From: Antarcticimicrobium sp040365005
GTDB lineage: Bacteria; Pseudomonadota; Alphaproteobacteria; Rhodobacterales; Rhodobacteraceae
Direction: 5' to 3'
NCBI RefSeq assembly: GCF_040365005.1
Contig: NZ_BAABWV010000011.1
Span: 110,594-174,593 of the forward strand
Length of the DNA stretch: 64,000 bases
Shown: positions 35,804 to 45,414 of the stretch, piece by piece
How the letters are laid out: each line of letters begins with the position of its first letter
Position numbering within the stretch: position 1 is the stretch's first letter
Notes under the pieces: model-generated
What the model was told of the DNA's origin: nothing
Seen by the model: only the letters and a program-made list of their open reading frames with translations
The model's database searches: none
Translations under genes and position numbers: made by a program

Positions 35804-36549
35804 AGCAGCCCCACCCGGCGACGAATCGCCTCATCGCGCAGGGAAATCTCGGTACCGATGAGGTCGTCGGCCTCGGTCGAGCACATCCACAGCAGCGCGC
35901 GTGCCGGCCAGTCGGGCGGGATATGGTCGGACCAGTCGAGCTGGCTGACCGGGTTGACGCCGCTGGCCTTGATCTCGCGCTGCATCTGGGTGGCGACGGT
36001 ACCCGGGCTGAGCCCCATGGCGCGGATGCCGCGGCCGCGTTCCTCCCGATCGAGGCAGGCGGTCAGCATCGCCGTCCCGGCCTTGGAACTGCAATAGGCA
36101 CTCCAGCCCTCAAGCGCGTTGTGGGCGGCACCGGAACTGATCGTCAGAATGCTGCCGCCGCCAGCCTGCCGCATCGCGGGCACCGCCGCGCGCATGCCGT
36201 GGAAGACCCCCTTGAGGTTGATGTCGATGGCCTGACCCCAGGCCTCCGGGTCGGCCTCGGACAGCTGGGCGATCGGCTCGATCACGCCGGCGTTCCCGAT
36301 CAGCACGTCGAGCTTACCGAAACGGTCGAGCGCGGTCTGCACCGCCTGCTCCATGTCGGCATAACGGCTGACATCGGCGCCCAGCGCCACCGCCTGCGGG
36401 CCGATCTCGGCGGCCAGCGCGGCGACCGCATCGGCGCTGCGCGCCAGCAGAACCACATTGGCGCCCGCCGCCGCGAATACCCGGCCCGCCTCGGCCCCGA
36501 TCCCCCGGCTCGCACCGGTGATCAGAACCGTTTTTCCCGTCATGTCCAT
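35800..36549 (-). CDS. SDR family oxidoreductase
   Basis: 249 residues. TGASRGIG cofactor motif (~residues 11-18), GNAG in place of NNAG, Ser in ISSGAAHN and the YCSSK catalytic Tyr/Lys. C-terminal TEISLRDEAIRRRVGLL. Start at ATG 36549 (MDMTGK); ATG 36543 is equally placed. First gene of a two-gene unit with the enoyl-CoA hydratase-like gene, divergent from the DUF2125 gene. Substrate unknown. Confidence 0.88.
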   Translation of the reverse strand: MDMTGKTVLITGASRGIGAEAGRVFAAAGANVVLLARSADAVAALAAEIGPQAVALGADVSRYADMEQAVQTALDRFGKLDVLIGNAGVIEPIAQLSEADPEAWGQAIDINLKGVFHGMRAAVPAMRQAGGGSILTISSGAAHNALEGWSAYCSSKAGTAMLTACLDREERGRGIRAMGLSPGTVATQMQREIKASGVNPVSQLDWSDHIPPDWPARALLWMCSTEADDLIGTEISLRDEAIRRRVGLL

Positions 36550-36678
36550 GCCATCATCCCCAGTTGTTCTTGGGACCGAGTCGTACTGCGCCATGACGCG
36601 CCGGTCCAGCCCTTCCCCCTTGACGCCCCGGCGCGCAGAACAGACCATGCCGGCAGAGTTTCCCAGGAGGATATTTCC

Positions 36679-38193
36679 ATGATGGCTTTTCTCAAGCGCG
36701 GCACGGCGGCGGCGCTGGTCCTTTCCAGCACAAGCCACGGCGCGTTTGCCGACCTGGCCGCACAGGACGTGTGGTCGAACTGGCGCAGCTATTTGTCGGC
36801 GGCCGGCTACCAGATTACCGCAAACGAACAGATGTCGGGCGACACCCTGACCGTCAGCGACCTCAGCATGGCGCTGCAGATCCCGGAGGAGCAGGGCACC
36901 GTCTCGATGTTGCTCGACCAGCTGGTGTTCATCGAGAACGGCGACGGGACGGTCAACGTGACCATGCCGCCGCGGATGCCGATCACCTTCGCGATGGACG
37001 ATGGTGAGGACGAGGTGACGGCGGTGCTCGGCCTGACCCAGTCCGGCGCCTCGATGGTGGTCTCGGGCGCGCCCAGCGACATGACCTACGATTACACCGC
37101 CGCCCGCCTCGGCATGGGCCTGGACAGCCTGACGGTCGAGGGCGACACCGTGCCGCCCGAGGTGGCGCGCATGACGGTCTCGCTGAGCGATGTAAACAGC
37201 AGCACCCGGATGCAGATGTCCGACAAGCGCAGCTATGAGCAGGGAATGACGGCTTCCAAGCTGACCTATGACATGGCCTTCGACGATCCCGACTCCGAGG
37301 ATGCGGGCGTCTTTTCGGGCAGCCTGCAAAAGCTCGGGTTCAAGGGGTCGGGCACGATGCCGCTGACCATGGACACCTCCGATGTGCAGCAGATGCTCAA
37401 GGCCGGCTTCGGGTTCGACGGCACCTTTACCTATGGCTCGGGCAAGGGCGAGATGTCCGGCACCGGCGACGGTGAAAAATTCGCGATGAGCACCGCCTCG
37501 CGGGGCGGGACGCTCGGGGTGGCGATGGATGCCGCGCATCTGTCCTATGACGTGTCGCAGCAGCAGAGCGAGATCACCCTGCAAACTTCGGACGTGCCCT
37601 TTCCCATCGCCATCGCGATGCAGAAGATGGCCTTTGCCCTCGACATGCCGATCGCCAAGTCCGACGAGGAGCAGCCCTTTGCCTTTGGCCTGACGCTGGC
37701 GGATTTCACCATGCCCGAACAGCTTTGGGGCATCTTCGACCCCGGCGCGATCCTGCCGCGTGACCCGGCGACGATCATCGTCGACCTGGCCGGCAAGGTG
37801 CGGGTGCTGGCCGACCTGATGGACCCGGCGATTGCCGAGAACCTGAACCAGGCGCCGGGCGAATTGAACGCGCTGACGATCAACGATCTGAAGGTGTCGG
37901 CGGTCGGGGCCGAACTCACCGGGACCGGCGATTTCACCTTTGACAACAGCGACCTGGTCAGTTTCGGCGGCATGCCCGCCCCGGCCGGCAAGGCCAGCCT
38001 CACACTGGCCGGCGCCAACGGGCTGATCGACAAGCTGATCCAGATGGGCGTGATCTCGGACCAGGACGCCACCGGCGCGCGCATGATGATGGGCATGGTT
38101 GCGGTGCCGGGCGATGGGCCCGACACGCTGAAGTCCGACGTCGAGATCAACGACCAGGGCCAGATCATGGCCAACGGTCAACGGTTGAAGTAA
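36679..38193 (+). CDS. DUF2125 domain protein (periplasmic)
   Basis: 504 residues with a signal peptide (cleavage near SHGAFA, residue 24) and a long beta-rich body. The alphaproteobacterial DUF2125 family has no known function; repeated amphipathic strands recall large lipid- or envelope-associated periplasmic proteins of the AsmA sort, which is speculation. Start ATG 36679 with AGGAGG upstream at 36665-36670. Followed by a strong terminator, so probably monocistronic. Confidence 0.85.
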   Translation: MMAFLKRGTAAALVLSSTSHGAFADLAAQDVWSNWRSYLSAAGYQITANEQMSGDTLTVSDLSMALQIPEEQGTVSMLLDQLVFIENGDGTVNVTMPPRMPITFAMDDGEDEVTAVLGLTQSGASMVVSGAPSDMTYDYTAARLGMGLDSLTVEGDTVPPEVARMTVSLSDVNSSTRMQMSDKRSYEQGMTASKLTYDMAFDDPDSEDAGVFSGSLQKLGFKGSGTMPLTMDTSDVQQMLKAGFGFDGTFTYGSGKGEMSGTGDGEKFAMSTASRGGTLGVAMDAAHLSYDVSQQQSEITLQTSDVPFPIAIAMQKMAFALDMPIAKSDEEQPFAFGLTLADFTMPEQLWGIFDPGAILPRDPATIIVDLAGKVRVLADLMDPAIAENLNQAPGELNALTINDLKVSAVGAELTGTGDFTFDNSDLVSFGGMPAPAGKASLTLAGANGLIDKLIQMGVISDQDATGARMMMGMVAVPGDGPDTLKSDVEINDQGQIMANGQRLK

Positions 38194-38231
38194 CCCGCGC
38201 CCCGGGCGGGATTCTCGACGAAATCATGGGC

Positions 38232-38258
38232 GGGGCCGGATCAGACCGGCCCCGTTTT
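38232..38258 (+). terminator. Rho-independent terminator after the DUF2125 gene
   Basis: GGGGCCGG (38232-38239) pairs with CCGGCCCC (38246-38253) around ATCAGA, followed by GTTTT. It separates DUF2125 from pmbA. Confidence 0.88.
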
Positions 38259-38329
38259 CCGTTGCCGCCCTTGCGGTGCGGGCGTTCCGGGGCTACCTCC
38301 AAACCGTATTCCTGCAACCAGGGGCGACC

Positions 38330-39676
38330 ATGACCCAATCCCTCGAACAGCTCTGTCACGCCATGCTGGAAGCCGCGCGCAAGGCCGGGGCCGAGGCCGC
38401 CGACACCATCGCCGTGCGCGGCGGCTCGGTCGAAGTGGACATCCGCGCCGGCGCCCTGGAAAAGGCCGAACGGTCGGAAAGCACGGATCTCGGGCTGCGG
38501 GTGCTGCTGGGCAAACGCCAGGCCATCGTCGCGGTCTCCGACAGCCGGCCCGAGGCCTTGACCGAGATGGCCGAGCGCGCCGTGGCCATGGCCCGTGAAA
38601 CTCCCGAGGACCCCAACGTCGGGTTGGCCGACCCCGCGCAGGTCGCGCAACACTGGGACCTGGCCGCGCTGGAACTGGAAGACCCCGAAGCCGAGCCCGC
38701 GCCCGAGGCGCTGCAGAACGATGCGCTGGCCGCCGAGGCCGCCGCGCTGGCCATCGACGGGGTGACCCAGGTTCAGGCCGCCGGCGCCTCCTACGGCCGG
38801 CACGCGGTGCATCTGGCGGCGACCAACGGGTTCTCCGGCGGTTACGTGCGCACCGGGCGTTCCATCTCCTGCGTGGCCATCGCCGGCACCGGCACCGGCA
38901 TGGAACGCGACTACGACGGCGACAGCCGCAGCTTTCAATCGGACCTGCGCAGCCCCGAGGAGATCGGCGCGCGGGCCGGACGGCGCGCGGTCGAACGGAT
39001 GGCCCCGCGCCAGCCCAAGACCGGGCAGTACCCGGTGCTGTTCGACGAGCGTATCGCCTCCAGCCTGATCGGCCACCTCCTGGCCGCCGCCAACGGGGCC
39101 TCGGTCGCGCGTGGCTCTTCCTGGCTCAAGGACGATCTCGGCGCGCAGGTGCTGCCGAGCCATCTCTCGGTGATCGAGGATCCGCACCGGCCGCGCGTCG
39201 GCGGCTCGCGCCCCTTCGATGCCGAGGGGCTGCCGACCCGCCGGCGGGCCATCGTCGAGAACGGCGTGCTGACCGGCTGGACGTTGGACCTTGCCAGCGC
39301 GCGCAAGCTGGGGATGTCGCCCACCGGCAACGCCGCGCGCGGCGTGTCCTCGGCGCCCTCTCCCGCCATCTGGAACATCGAACTGACCCCCGGTGACGCC
39401 AGCCGCGCGGACCTGATCCGCGACATGGGCACCGGGCTCCTGGTCACCTCGATGATCGGCTCGACCATCAACCCGAATACCGGCGATTACTCGCGCGGCG
39501 CCTCGGGCCTGTGGGTCGAGAACGGCGAGATCGCCTATCCGGTCAACGAATGCACCATCGCCGGCAACCTGCGCGACATGCTGATGCGGCTGATCCCGGC
39601 CAACGACGCTAGGCCTTATCTGTCGCGCGTGGTGCCCTCGCTGCTGGTCGAAGGAATGACGCTTGCCGGAAGCTGA
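38330..39676 (+). CDS. pmbA: TldE/PmbA family metallopeptidase-like protein
   Basis: 448 residues matching the TldD/TldE (PmbA) fold. The N-terminal domain contains AVRGGSVEVDIRAGALEKAERSES and the C-terminal half GTGLLVTSMIGSTINPNTGDYSRGASGLWVENGEI. In E. coli, TldD and TldE form a protease that matures microcin B17 and degrades CcdA; the PmbA/TldE subunit lacks the HExxxH zinc motif, and none is seen here. tldD is not in the window. The next gene starts 14 bp before its stop. Confidence 0.92.
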   Translation: MTQSLEQLCHAMLEAARKAGAEAADTIAVRGGSVEVDIRAGALEKAERSESTDLGLRVLLGKRQAIVAVSDSRPEALTEMAERAVAMARETPEDPNVGLADPAQVAQHWDLAALELEDPEAEPAPEALQNDALAAEAAALAIDGVTQVQAAGASYGRHAVHLAATNGFSGGYVRTGRSISCVAIAGTGTGMERDYDGDSRSFQSDLRSPEEIGARAGRRAVERMAPRQPKTGQYPVLFDERIASSLIGHLLAAANGASVARGSSWLKDDLGAQVLPSHLSVIEDPHRPRVGGSRPFDAEGLPTRRRAIVENGVLTGWTLDLASARKLGMSPTGNAARGVSSAPSPAIWNIELTPGDASRADLIRDMGTGLLVTSMIGSTINPNTGDYSRGASGLWVENGEIAYPVNECTIAGNLRDMLMRLIPANDARPYLSRVVPSLLVEGMTLAGS

Positions 39677-40466
39677 TCTTTCCCTGCTGATCGAGGCCGC
39701 GCGCGCGGCCGGGCGGATCGCCGGCGGCTTTGTCGGCCCGCAGACGCGGCGCTGGGACAAGCCCGAAGGCGCCGGGCCGGTGACCGAGGCCGATATCGCC
39801 GTCAACGAGATGCTCGAGGATCGCCTGCGCAGCGCCCGCCCGGACTATGGCTGGCTGTCGGAGGAAAGCGAGGACAGCAGCGACCGGCTGGAGCGCGAGC
39901 GTGTCTTCATCATCGACCCGATCGACGGCACCCGCAGCTTTGCCGCCGGCGAGACCGCCTGGGCGCATGCGCTGGCGATCGCCGAGCGCGGCGTGGTGAC
40001 CACCGCCGTGATCTACCTGCCGATGTGCGATCTGCTTTACAGCGCCGCGCTGGGGACCGGTGCGCAGCTCAACGGGGCGCCGATCCACGCCAGCGCGGTT
40101 CGCGACATGGGCGCCGCGCAGATCCTCGCGGCCCGCCCCAACCTCGAGGCGAAACACTGGCGCGCCGGGGCCGTGCCCGATTTTCGCCGCGCCTATCGGC
40201 CATCGCTGGCCTACCGGATGGCGCTGGTGGCGCAGGGCCGGTACGACGGCATGATGACGCTGCGCCCGAGCTGGGAATGGGACATCGCCGCCGGCGACCT
40301 GATCCTGCAAGAGGCCGGCGCGATCTGTACCGACCGGCGCGGCGCGACGCTGCGCTTCAACAACCCGCACCCGCAGGTCAACGGCGTGATCGCGGCCGGC
40401 GCGCCGCTGCATGCAAGGCTGAGCGCGGCGCTGGCCCCGCAGGATCCCGACATCGCCTCGGCTTGA
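39663..40466 (+). CDS. Inositol monophosphatase family protein (CysQ-like)
   Basis: 267 residues, Li-sensitive phosphatase fold with metal-binding motifs WLSEES (~residues 60-65), IDPIDGTRSF (~84-93) and the C-terminal WEWDIAAGDLIL (~206-217). Likely a 3'(2'),5'-bisphosphate nucleotidase or inositol/sugar phosphatase. The frame starts at TTG 39663 inside the end of pmbA; no in-frame ATG precedes the conserved region, so coupled translation from a weak start is implied. Confidence 0.9.
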   Translation: MPEADLSLLIEAARAAGRIAGGFVGPQTRRWDKPEGAGPVTEADIAVNEMLEDRLRSARPDYGWLSEESEDSSDRLERERVFIIDPIDGTRSFAAGETAWAHALAIAERGVVTTAVIYLPMCDLLYSAALGTGAQLNGAPIHASAVRDMGAAQILAARPNLEAKHWRAGAVPDFRRAYRPSLAYRMALVAQGRYDGMMTLRPSWEWDIAAGDLILQEAGAICTDRRGATLRFNNPHPQVNGVIAAGAPLHARLSAALAPQDPDIASA

Positions 40467-40542
40467 CGCCACATCGCCAAGGCGTAGGGTGCCGGAAATT
40501 CCGACACCCCCAATACAGACCCAAATCGGAAAGGATGCCGAC

Positions 40543-40785
40543 ATGACCCAACGTCTTCACCTGGTTTTCGGCGGCGAACTGGTCGACCCGTCGAAAAGCG
40601 CGTTCAAGGATGTGAACGATATCCACATCGTCGGCATGTTCCCCGACTACGCCTCGGCCTACGCCGCCTGGAAGGCCGAAGCCCAGCGCACCGTCGACGA
40701 TGCCCACATGCGGTACTTCATCGCCCATATCCACCGCCTGCGCGACGAGGAAACCGAAGCCTCCTCGACCGAGGAACTGGGCTGA
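40543..40785 (+). CDS. DUF4170 protein
   Basis: 80-residue alphaproteobacterial family of unknown function: LHLVFGGELVD, then FPDYASAYAAWKAEAQRTVDDAHMRYFIAHIHRL. Its regular placement right before waaA (4-bp gap here) suggests a link to LPS core synthesis. Start ATG 40543 with GGAAAGGA upstream. Soluble, no signal. Confidence 0.9.
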   Translation: MTQRLHLVFGGELVDPSKSAFKDVNDIHIVGMFPDYASAYAAWKAEAQRTVDDAHMRYFIAHIHRLRDEETEASSTEELG

Positions 40786-40789
40786 CGCC

Positions 40790-42022
40790 ATGCGTCTTTC
40801 GCTGGGACTCGCGACCTATCGTGCCCTGTCCTGGCGGGGGCCCATTCCGCCGCAGGACGTGCCACCGCCACCGCGCCCGCGCGGACGGCTGGTGTGGTTG
40901 CACGCCACCAGCCCGGAGCGGTACCTCGCGCTCCGCGATCTCGGCGCCCGGCTGCAAGCGCAAAGCCCGGACGACAAGCTGTTGATCACGGTGAATGCCT
41001 CGGTTCCGGTTTCCGGCAATGCCCGGCACATCCCGGCCCCGCAGCCGCTGCTTTCGGATCACCCGCAGGTCACGCGCGCGTTTCTCGACCATTGGCAACC
41101 CGATCTCTGCCTGTGGACCGGGGGGGACCTGATGCCGAACCTGATCTCGCAGGCCGGCGAACAGGGCCTGCCCATGATCCTTGCCGATCTGGCGCTCGAG
41201 GATCTGCCCCGGCGTCGCGGCGGCTGGCTGACCGACCTCACTCGGCCCTGCCTTGCCGAATTCGAGAGCATCCTGACCGCCAACGACACGACCGCCACGC
41301 ACTTGGTGCGACTGGGCGTTCCCAGGAACAGAATCGAGGTGCAGTCGCGCCTGGTCATGGGGGTCAGCCCGCCGCCCTGCCCCGAGACCGCCCTGACCGC
41401 CGCGACACAGACGCTGTCGGGGCGCCCGCTGTGGCTGGCGGCGTACCTGCAGGCCGATGAGTTCGCCTCGGTCCTCGCCGCCCACCGGGAGGCCCTGCGG
41501 TTGCAGCACCGGCTGTTGCTGATCGCGGTGCCGGCGGACCCGGGCGAAACCGGGCGGCTGGTCGAGGCGATCGCGACCGCCGGGTTGCGCCATGCCGACT
41601 GGCACGGCGGCGATTCGATCGGAGAGGAAACCCAGGTTCTGATCTGCGACGACAGCGCCGATCTCGGACTGTGGTACCGGATGGCGCCGGTGACCCTAAT
41701 GGCCAGTTCGCTGACCCCCGGAGCCACCGGACGGCCCCCGTTCGCGGCCACCGCGCTGGGCTCGGCGGTGCTGTTCGGGCCGCATGTCTCGGCCCATGTC
41801 GAGGCCTATGAGCGGCTGCAACGGATCAAGGCGGCCCAGCCCGTCCGCGATGCCGATAGCCTGGCGCAAGCGGTGATGCAGCTTTCCTCGCCGGATCACG
41901 CAGCGGCGATGGCGCTGGCCGGATGGGATGCGATCACCGAAAGCGCCGCGCTCACCGATCACCTGGTCGAGATGACCCAGGATCGGCTGGACCTGTCGGA
42001 GGCCGAACGTGCGCGCGCCTGA
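40790..42022 (+). CDS. waaA: 3-deoxy-D-manno-octulosonic acid (Kdo) transferase
   Basis: 410 residues, GT-B fold (GT30). Residues ~37-200 form the Kdo-transferase N-domain (RLVWLHATSPERYLAL, then ADLALEDLPRRRGGW); the C-domain has GDSIGEETQVLICDDSADLGLWYRMAPVTLMASSLTPGATG, corresponding to the donor site. It adds Kdo to the lipid A precursor. It is more diverged than enteric WaaA, but context (DUF4170 upstream, lpxK overlapping by 14 bp) supports the call. Confidence 0.9.
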   Translation: MRLSLGLATYRALSWRGPIPPQDVPPPPRPRGRLVWLHATSPERYLALRDLGARLQAQSPDDKLLITVNASVPVSGNARHIPAPQPLLSDHPQVTRAFLDHWQPDLCLWTGGDLMPNLISQAGEQGLPMILADLALEDLPRRRGGWLTDLTRPCLAEFESILTANDTTATHLVRLGVPRNRIEVQSRLVMGVSPPPCPETALTAATQTLSGRPLWLAAYLQADEFASVLAAHREALRLQHRLLLIAVPADPGETGRLVEAIATAGLRHADWHGGDSIGEETQVLICDDSADLGLWYRMAPVTLMASSLTPGATGRPPFAATALGSAVLFGPHVSAHVEAYERLQRIKAAQPVRDADSLAQAVMQLSSPDHAAAMALAGWDAITESAALTDHLVEMTQDRLDLSEAERARA

Positions 42023-43010
42023 GTTCTGGAACCGCCCGCCGGATCGCCCCGGCTGGCGGGCACGGCTGCTGGCACCGCTGGGCGCGCTTTATTCACATGC
42101 GACCGCGCGGCGCATGGCACGCGGGCCGGGCATCGCCCCCGGCGTGCCGGTGATCTGCGTCGGCAACCTCAACGCCGGCGGCACCGGCAAGACCCCGACG
42201 GTGATCTGGGTGGTCGAGACCCTGCGCGCGGCCGGGCACGAGCCCCACGTGGTCACCCGCGGCTATGGCGGAAGCCTCACCGGCCCCGTGCGGGTCGATC
42301 CCGCCCGCCACCGCGCCGCCCAGACCGGGGACGAGCCGCTTTTGCTCGCCGCCTTTGCCGAGGTCTGGGTCGCACGGGACCGTGCCGCAGGCGCACGCAA
42401 GGCCGCCGAGGCGGGGGCCACCGTGATCGTGCTGGACGACGGGTTCCAGAACCCTTCCGTGCACAAGGATTTCTCGATCGTCGTGGTCGATGCCGCGCAG
42501 GGGTTCGGAAACGGTCGATGCCTGCCCGCCGGCCCGCTGCGCGAACCCGTCGACACCGGGCTGAAGCGCGCCGACCTGGTGCTGTCGATCGGCGGCGCAG
42601 AGGCGCAGGCACGGTTCGATCAACTTTGGGGCGCCAAGGTGACCCTGCCGCGGGCCCGGGCCGAGCTGGCGCCGCTGCAGACCGGGATGGACTGGAGCGA
42701 CACGCCGGTGCTGGCCTTTGCCGGAATCGGCCACCCCGAGAAGTTCTTTGCCACCCTGCGCGGTCTCGGCGCCGACCTGCGCCGGGCCGAGCCGCTGGAT
42801 GATCACCAGCCGTTGTCGACCGCGCTGATGACCCGGCTGGAGGCCGAGGCCTGGGCACTCGGCGCGCAGCTGGTCACCACCGAAAAGGACGCCGTCCGCC
42901 TGCCCGCCGATTTCCGGCTCAAGGTCATTACCCTGCCGGTCCGGCTGCAGGTCGAGGAGGCGGAGGCGGTCACGCGGCTGTTGCGCAAGGCCGCGCCACC
43001 CCCGGCCTGA
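42009..43010 (+). CDS. lpxK: Tetraacyldisaccharide 4'-kinase LpxK
   Basis: 333 residues with P-loop GGTGKTPT at 57-64, preceded by VICVGNLNA, and VIVLDDGFQNPSVHKDFSIVVVD, all diagnostic of LpxK. It phosphorylates the lipid A disaccharide at the 4' position at the inner membrane. Starts 14 bp inside waaA; last gene of the pmbA/DUF4170/waaA/lpxK run. Confidence 0.97.
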   Translation: MRAPEFWNRPPDRPGWRARLLAPLGALYSHATARRMARGPGIAPGVPVICVGNLNAGGTGKTPTVIWVVETLRAAGHEPHVVTRGYGGSLTGPVRVDPARHRAAQTGDEPLLLAAFAEVWVARDRAAGARKAAEAGATVIVLDDGFQNPSVHKDFSIVVVDAAQGFGNGRCLPAGPLREPVDTGLKRADLVLSIGGAEAQARFDQLWGAKVTLPRARAELAPLQTGMDWSDTPVLAFAGIGHPEKFFATLRGLGADLRRAEPLDDHQPLSTALMTRLEAEAWALGAQLVTTEKDAVRLPADFRLKVITLPVRLQVEEAEAVTRLLRKAAPPPA

Positions 43011-43021
43011 GCCACGCCGCG

Positions 43022-44143
43022 CTAGGCTTCGGGGTCGTTCTCGCCCAGTTTCGGCGCAGCGTGCTTCAGCGCCAGCTCGGCATCCGAGAATTTGAACGGT
43101 GAGCGGACGCCGGGCACGCCGTCCAGTTCAATCTGCATCCCACGCGCCACCACCTGCGGATCGGCCATCACCTCGGCCAGGTCGTTGATCGGCCCGGCCG
43201 GCACGCCCTCGGCCTCGCAGGCGGCCAGCAGATCGGCCTTGCCCCGCTGCGCGGTGGCGCCGTTGAGCCGCGCGATCATCACCCGGCGATTGGCGATGCG
43301 ATCCTTGTTGTGCAGGAACTCCGGCGCCTCGGCCATGTCGTCCAGCCCCAGGATCCGGCACAACCGCTGGTACTGGCCGTCATTTCCGGTGGCGATGATG
43401 ATATGACCGTCGGCGCAATCGAACACTTGGTAGGGGGTCAGGTTCATATGCGCGTTGCCCATCCGCCCCGGCGCCTTGCCGGTGGTGAGATAGTTCATCG
43501 CCTGGTTGGCGGTGACCGAAACGGCAACGTCCAAGAGCGCCATGTCGATATGCTGGCCCCGCCCGGTGCGTTCGCGCTGATGCAGCGCCGCCAGGATGCC
43601 CGCTACCGAGTAGATGCCGGTATAGATATCGGTGATCGCCACGCCGGACTTCTGCGGCTGGCCATCCGGTTCCCCGGTGATCGACATCAGCCCAGACATG
43701 CCCTGGATGATGAAATCATAGCCGGCGCGGTGCGCATAGGGGCCGTCCTGTCCGAACCCGGTGATCGAGCAGTAGATCAGGCGCGGGTTGATCTGCTTGA
43801 GGCTGTCGTAATCGAGCCCGTATTTCTTCAGCCCGCCGAGCTTGAAATTCTCGATCAGGATGTCGGCATCGCGCACCAGCGCGCGAACCTTGTCGCGGCC
43901 CTCTTCGGTGGTGAAATCGGCGGTGACCGAAGCCTTGCCGCGATTGGTGCAATGAAAATAGGCGGCCGAAACCTCGCCGTCACGCTCGACGAAGGGCGGG
44001 CCCCAGGCACGGGTATCGTCGCCCTTGGGGCTTTCGACCTTGATGACCTCGGCGCCCAGGTCCGACAGCGTCTGACCGGCCCAGGGGCCGGCCAGGATAC
44101 GCGCCAGTTCGACGACTTTCAGTCCGGCAAGCGGTGCGGTCAT
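43022..44143 (-). CDS. CaiB/BaiF family CoA transferase
   Basis: 373 residues, class III CoA transferase. N-terminal LAGLKVVELARILAGPWAGQTLSDLGAEVIKVE; the nucleophile Asp lies in the GQHIDMALLDV segment near residue 200. It moves CoA between carboxylic acids; the substrate pair is unknown. Overlaps the DsbA-like gene by 4 bp, an odd partner functionally, so the coupling may only be positional. Confidence 0.92.
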   Translation of the reverse strand: MTAPLAGLKVVELARILAGPWAGQTLSDLGAEVIKVESPKGDDTRAWGPPFVERDGEVSAAYFHCTNRGKASVTADFTTEEGRDKVRALVRDADILIENFKLGGLKKYGLDYDSLKQINPRLIYCSITGFGQDGPYAHRAGYDFIIQGMSGLMSITGEPDGQPQKSGVAITDIYTGIYSVAGILAALHQRERTGRGQHIDMALLDVAVSVTANQAMNYLTTGKAPGRMGNAHMNLTPYQVFDCADGHIIIATGNDGQYQRLCRILGLDDMAEAPEFLHNKDRIANRRVMIARLNGATAQRGKADLLAACEAEGVPAGPINDLAEVMADPQVVARGMQIELDGVPGVRSPFKFSDAELALKHAAPKLGENDPEA

Positions 44144-44811
44144 TGCTTGGCCAGCTCCGCCTCGATCAAGGTCTTGAAGTCCTCATAGGGTTGGTTCGAG
44201 ACCTTTTCACCGTTGACGATAAAGCTGGGGGTCGCTTCGACGCCGTCCTTTTCCGCGTTCTCCTGATACCAGGCGACCAGCGTCTGAGCCTTTTCTCCGT
44301 CCTGCAGGCAGGCCTCCAGCGTGTCGCTCTCCAGCCCGGCCAGACGGCCGATCTTGCGCAGGGCATCGACGATCTCGGTCGGTCCGCCGGCGCGCACCCA
44401 ATCCGACTGCCCCTTGAAGATCAGGTCGGAGATGCCAAAGAACTTCTCCTCGCCGCCGCAGCGCGCGATCATCGAGGCCCAGAGGCCGTAGCGGTCGAAA
44501 TACACCTCGCGGTAGATGAAGCGCACCTTGCCGGTGTCGATGTAATCCGCCTTGAGTTTCTTGTACGGGCCTTCGTGGAAGTTCGCACAATGCGGGCAGG
44601 TGTAAGAGGCATACTCGATGATCGTCACCGGCGCATCCTCAGCGCCCTGGACCATGTCGACGATCGAGGAGGTATCGACCTCGCCGGCCTCCTGCGCCTG
44701 TGCCGCGCCGATCAGCAGCGGTCCAGACAGGTCACCGGACCGGCCGGTGAACAGGAATGCGCCCGCCGTCAGCAGGATTGCCGCGAACAGCGCGGGGATA
44801 ATTCGGGTCAT
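44140..44811 (-). CDS. DsbA family thiol:disulfide interchange protein
   Basis: 223 residues. A long N-terminal hydrophobic segment acts as a signal or anchor (ALFAAILLTAGAFLF), with possible cleavage near AAQAQEA (residue 41). Thioredoxin-like domain with CPHC at 72-75 and a cis-Pro in GVEATPSFIVNG. It should oxidise or shuffle disulfides of exported proteins. Start ATG 44811 behind GAAAGGGG. Lies 13 bp after the DUF721 gene. Confidence 0.93.
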   Translation of the reverse strand: MTRIIPALFAAILLTAGAFLFTGRSGDLSGPLLIGAAQAQEAGEVDTSSIVDMVQGAEDAPVTIIEYASYTCPHCANFHEGPYKKLKADYIDTGKVRFIYREVYFDRYGLWASMIARCGGEEKFFGISDLIFKGQSDWVRAGGPTEIVDALRKIGRLAGLESDTLEACLQDGEKAQTLVAWYQENAEKDGVEATPSFIVNGEKVSNQPYEDFKTLIEAELAKQ

Positions 44812-44824
44812 CTGAACCCCTTTC

Positions 44825-45331
44825 TCAGTTTCGTTGCTTGGATAGAACGTTGCGGCCCAGACGTTCAAGGGCCGCGCGCAGCCCCTCGTCGGCGATGCCG
44901 TCGGCGGTTTTTGTCGCGTCGCGGCAGACCTCGGGGTTCGGCTCGGGGCGCGGTTTGGGCGCGGGGGCCTCGAACCGGGCCTGCCCGTCGGCAAAGCCGG
45001 TGGGCGCGGTCTGGGTGATGCGCACCCGGCTGATGGCGTTGTAGCCATAGGCCGCGTTCACCCGCTCGCGCAGCCGGTCCTTCTGCATTTCTAGCATCGG
45101 CGCCTGCGCGCCGGTGGTCAGCACGGTCAGCGTGGCGCCAAGCCCGGAGCGCCCGTAGCCGATCTTGACCGGACGGGCGATGGCGGCGATCTCGGGGCCG
45201 GCGATCTCGGCCCAATGGGTCAGGACCCGGGTCACGGCAAAGCCCCGGCTTTCGCCCGCGCGGCGGATCTGCTCGTTCAACAGCGTCGCGGTACGCTTGA
45301 ACCCCCGGGTTGTCGATCGGCGCGGTGCCAT
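44825..45331 (-). CDS. DUF721/DciA-like protein
   Basis: 168 residues. The N-terminal DUF721 domain (GFKRTATLLNEQIRRAGESRGF, then VLTHWAEIAGPEIA, then LTVLTTGAQAPMLEMQKDRLRERVNAAYGY) matches DciA, the helicase loader in bacteria that lack DnaC. Whether alphaproteobacterial DUF721 proteins all load DnaB is unproven. Divergent from mutY with an 83-bp shared promoter region. Confidence 0.85.
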   Translation of the reverse strand: MAPRRSTTRGFKRTATLLNEQIRRAGESRGFAVTRVLTHWAEIAGPEIAAIARPVKIGYGRSGLGATLTVLTTGAQAPMLEMQKDRLRERVNAAYGYNAISRVRITQTAPTGFADGQARFEAPAPKPRPEPNPEVCRDATKTADGIADEGLRAALERLGRNVLSKQRN

Positions 45332-45414
45332 GCGTGGATTCCCATCTGCTGCGGGGTATTCTATGTCACGGGGCAGCAAGTACCAGCGAAACCCGAATGC
45401 AGGGCGGATAAAGA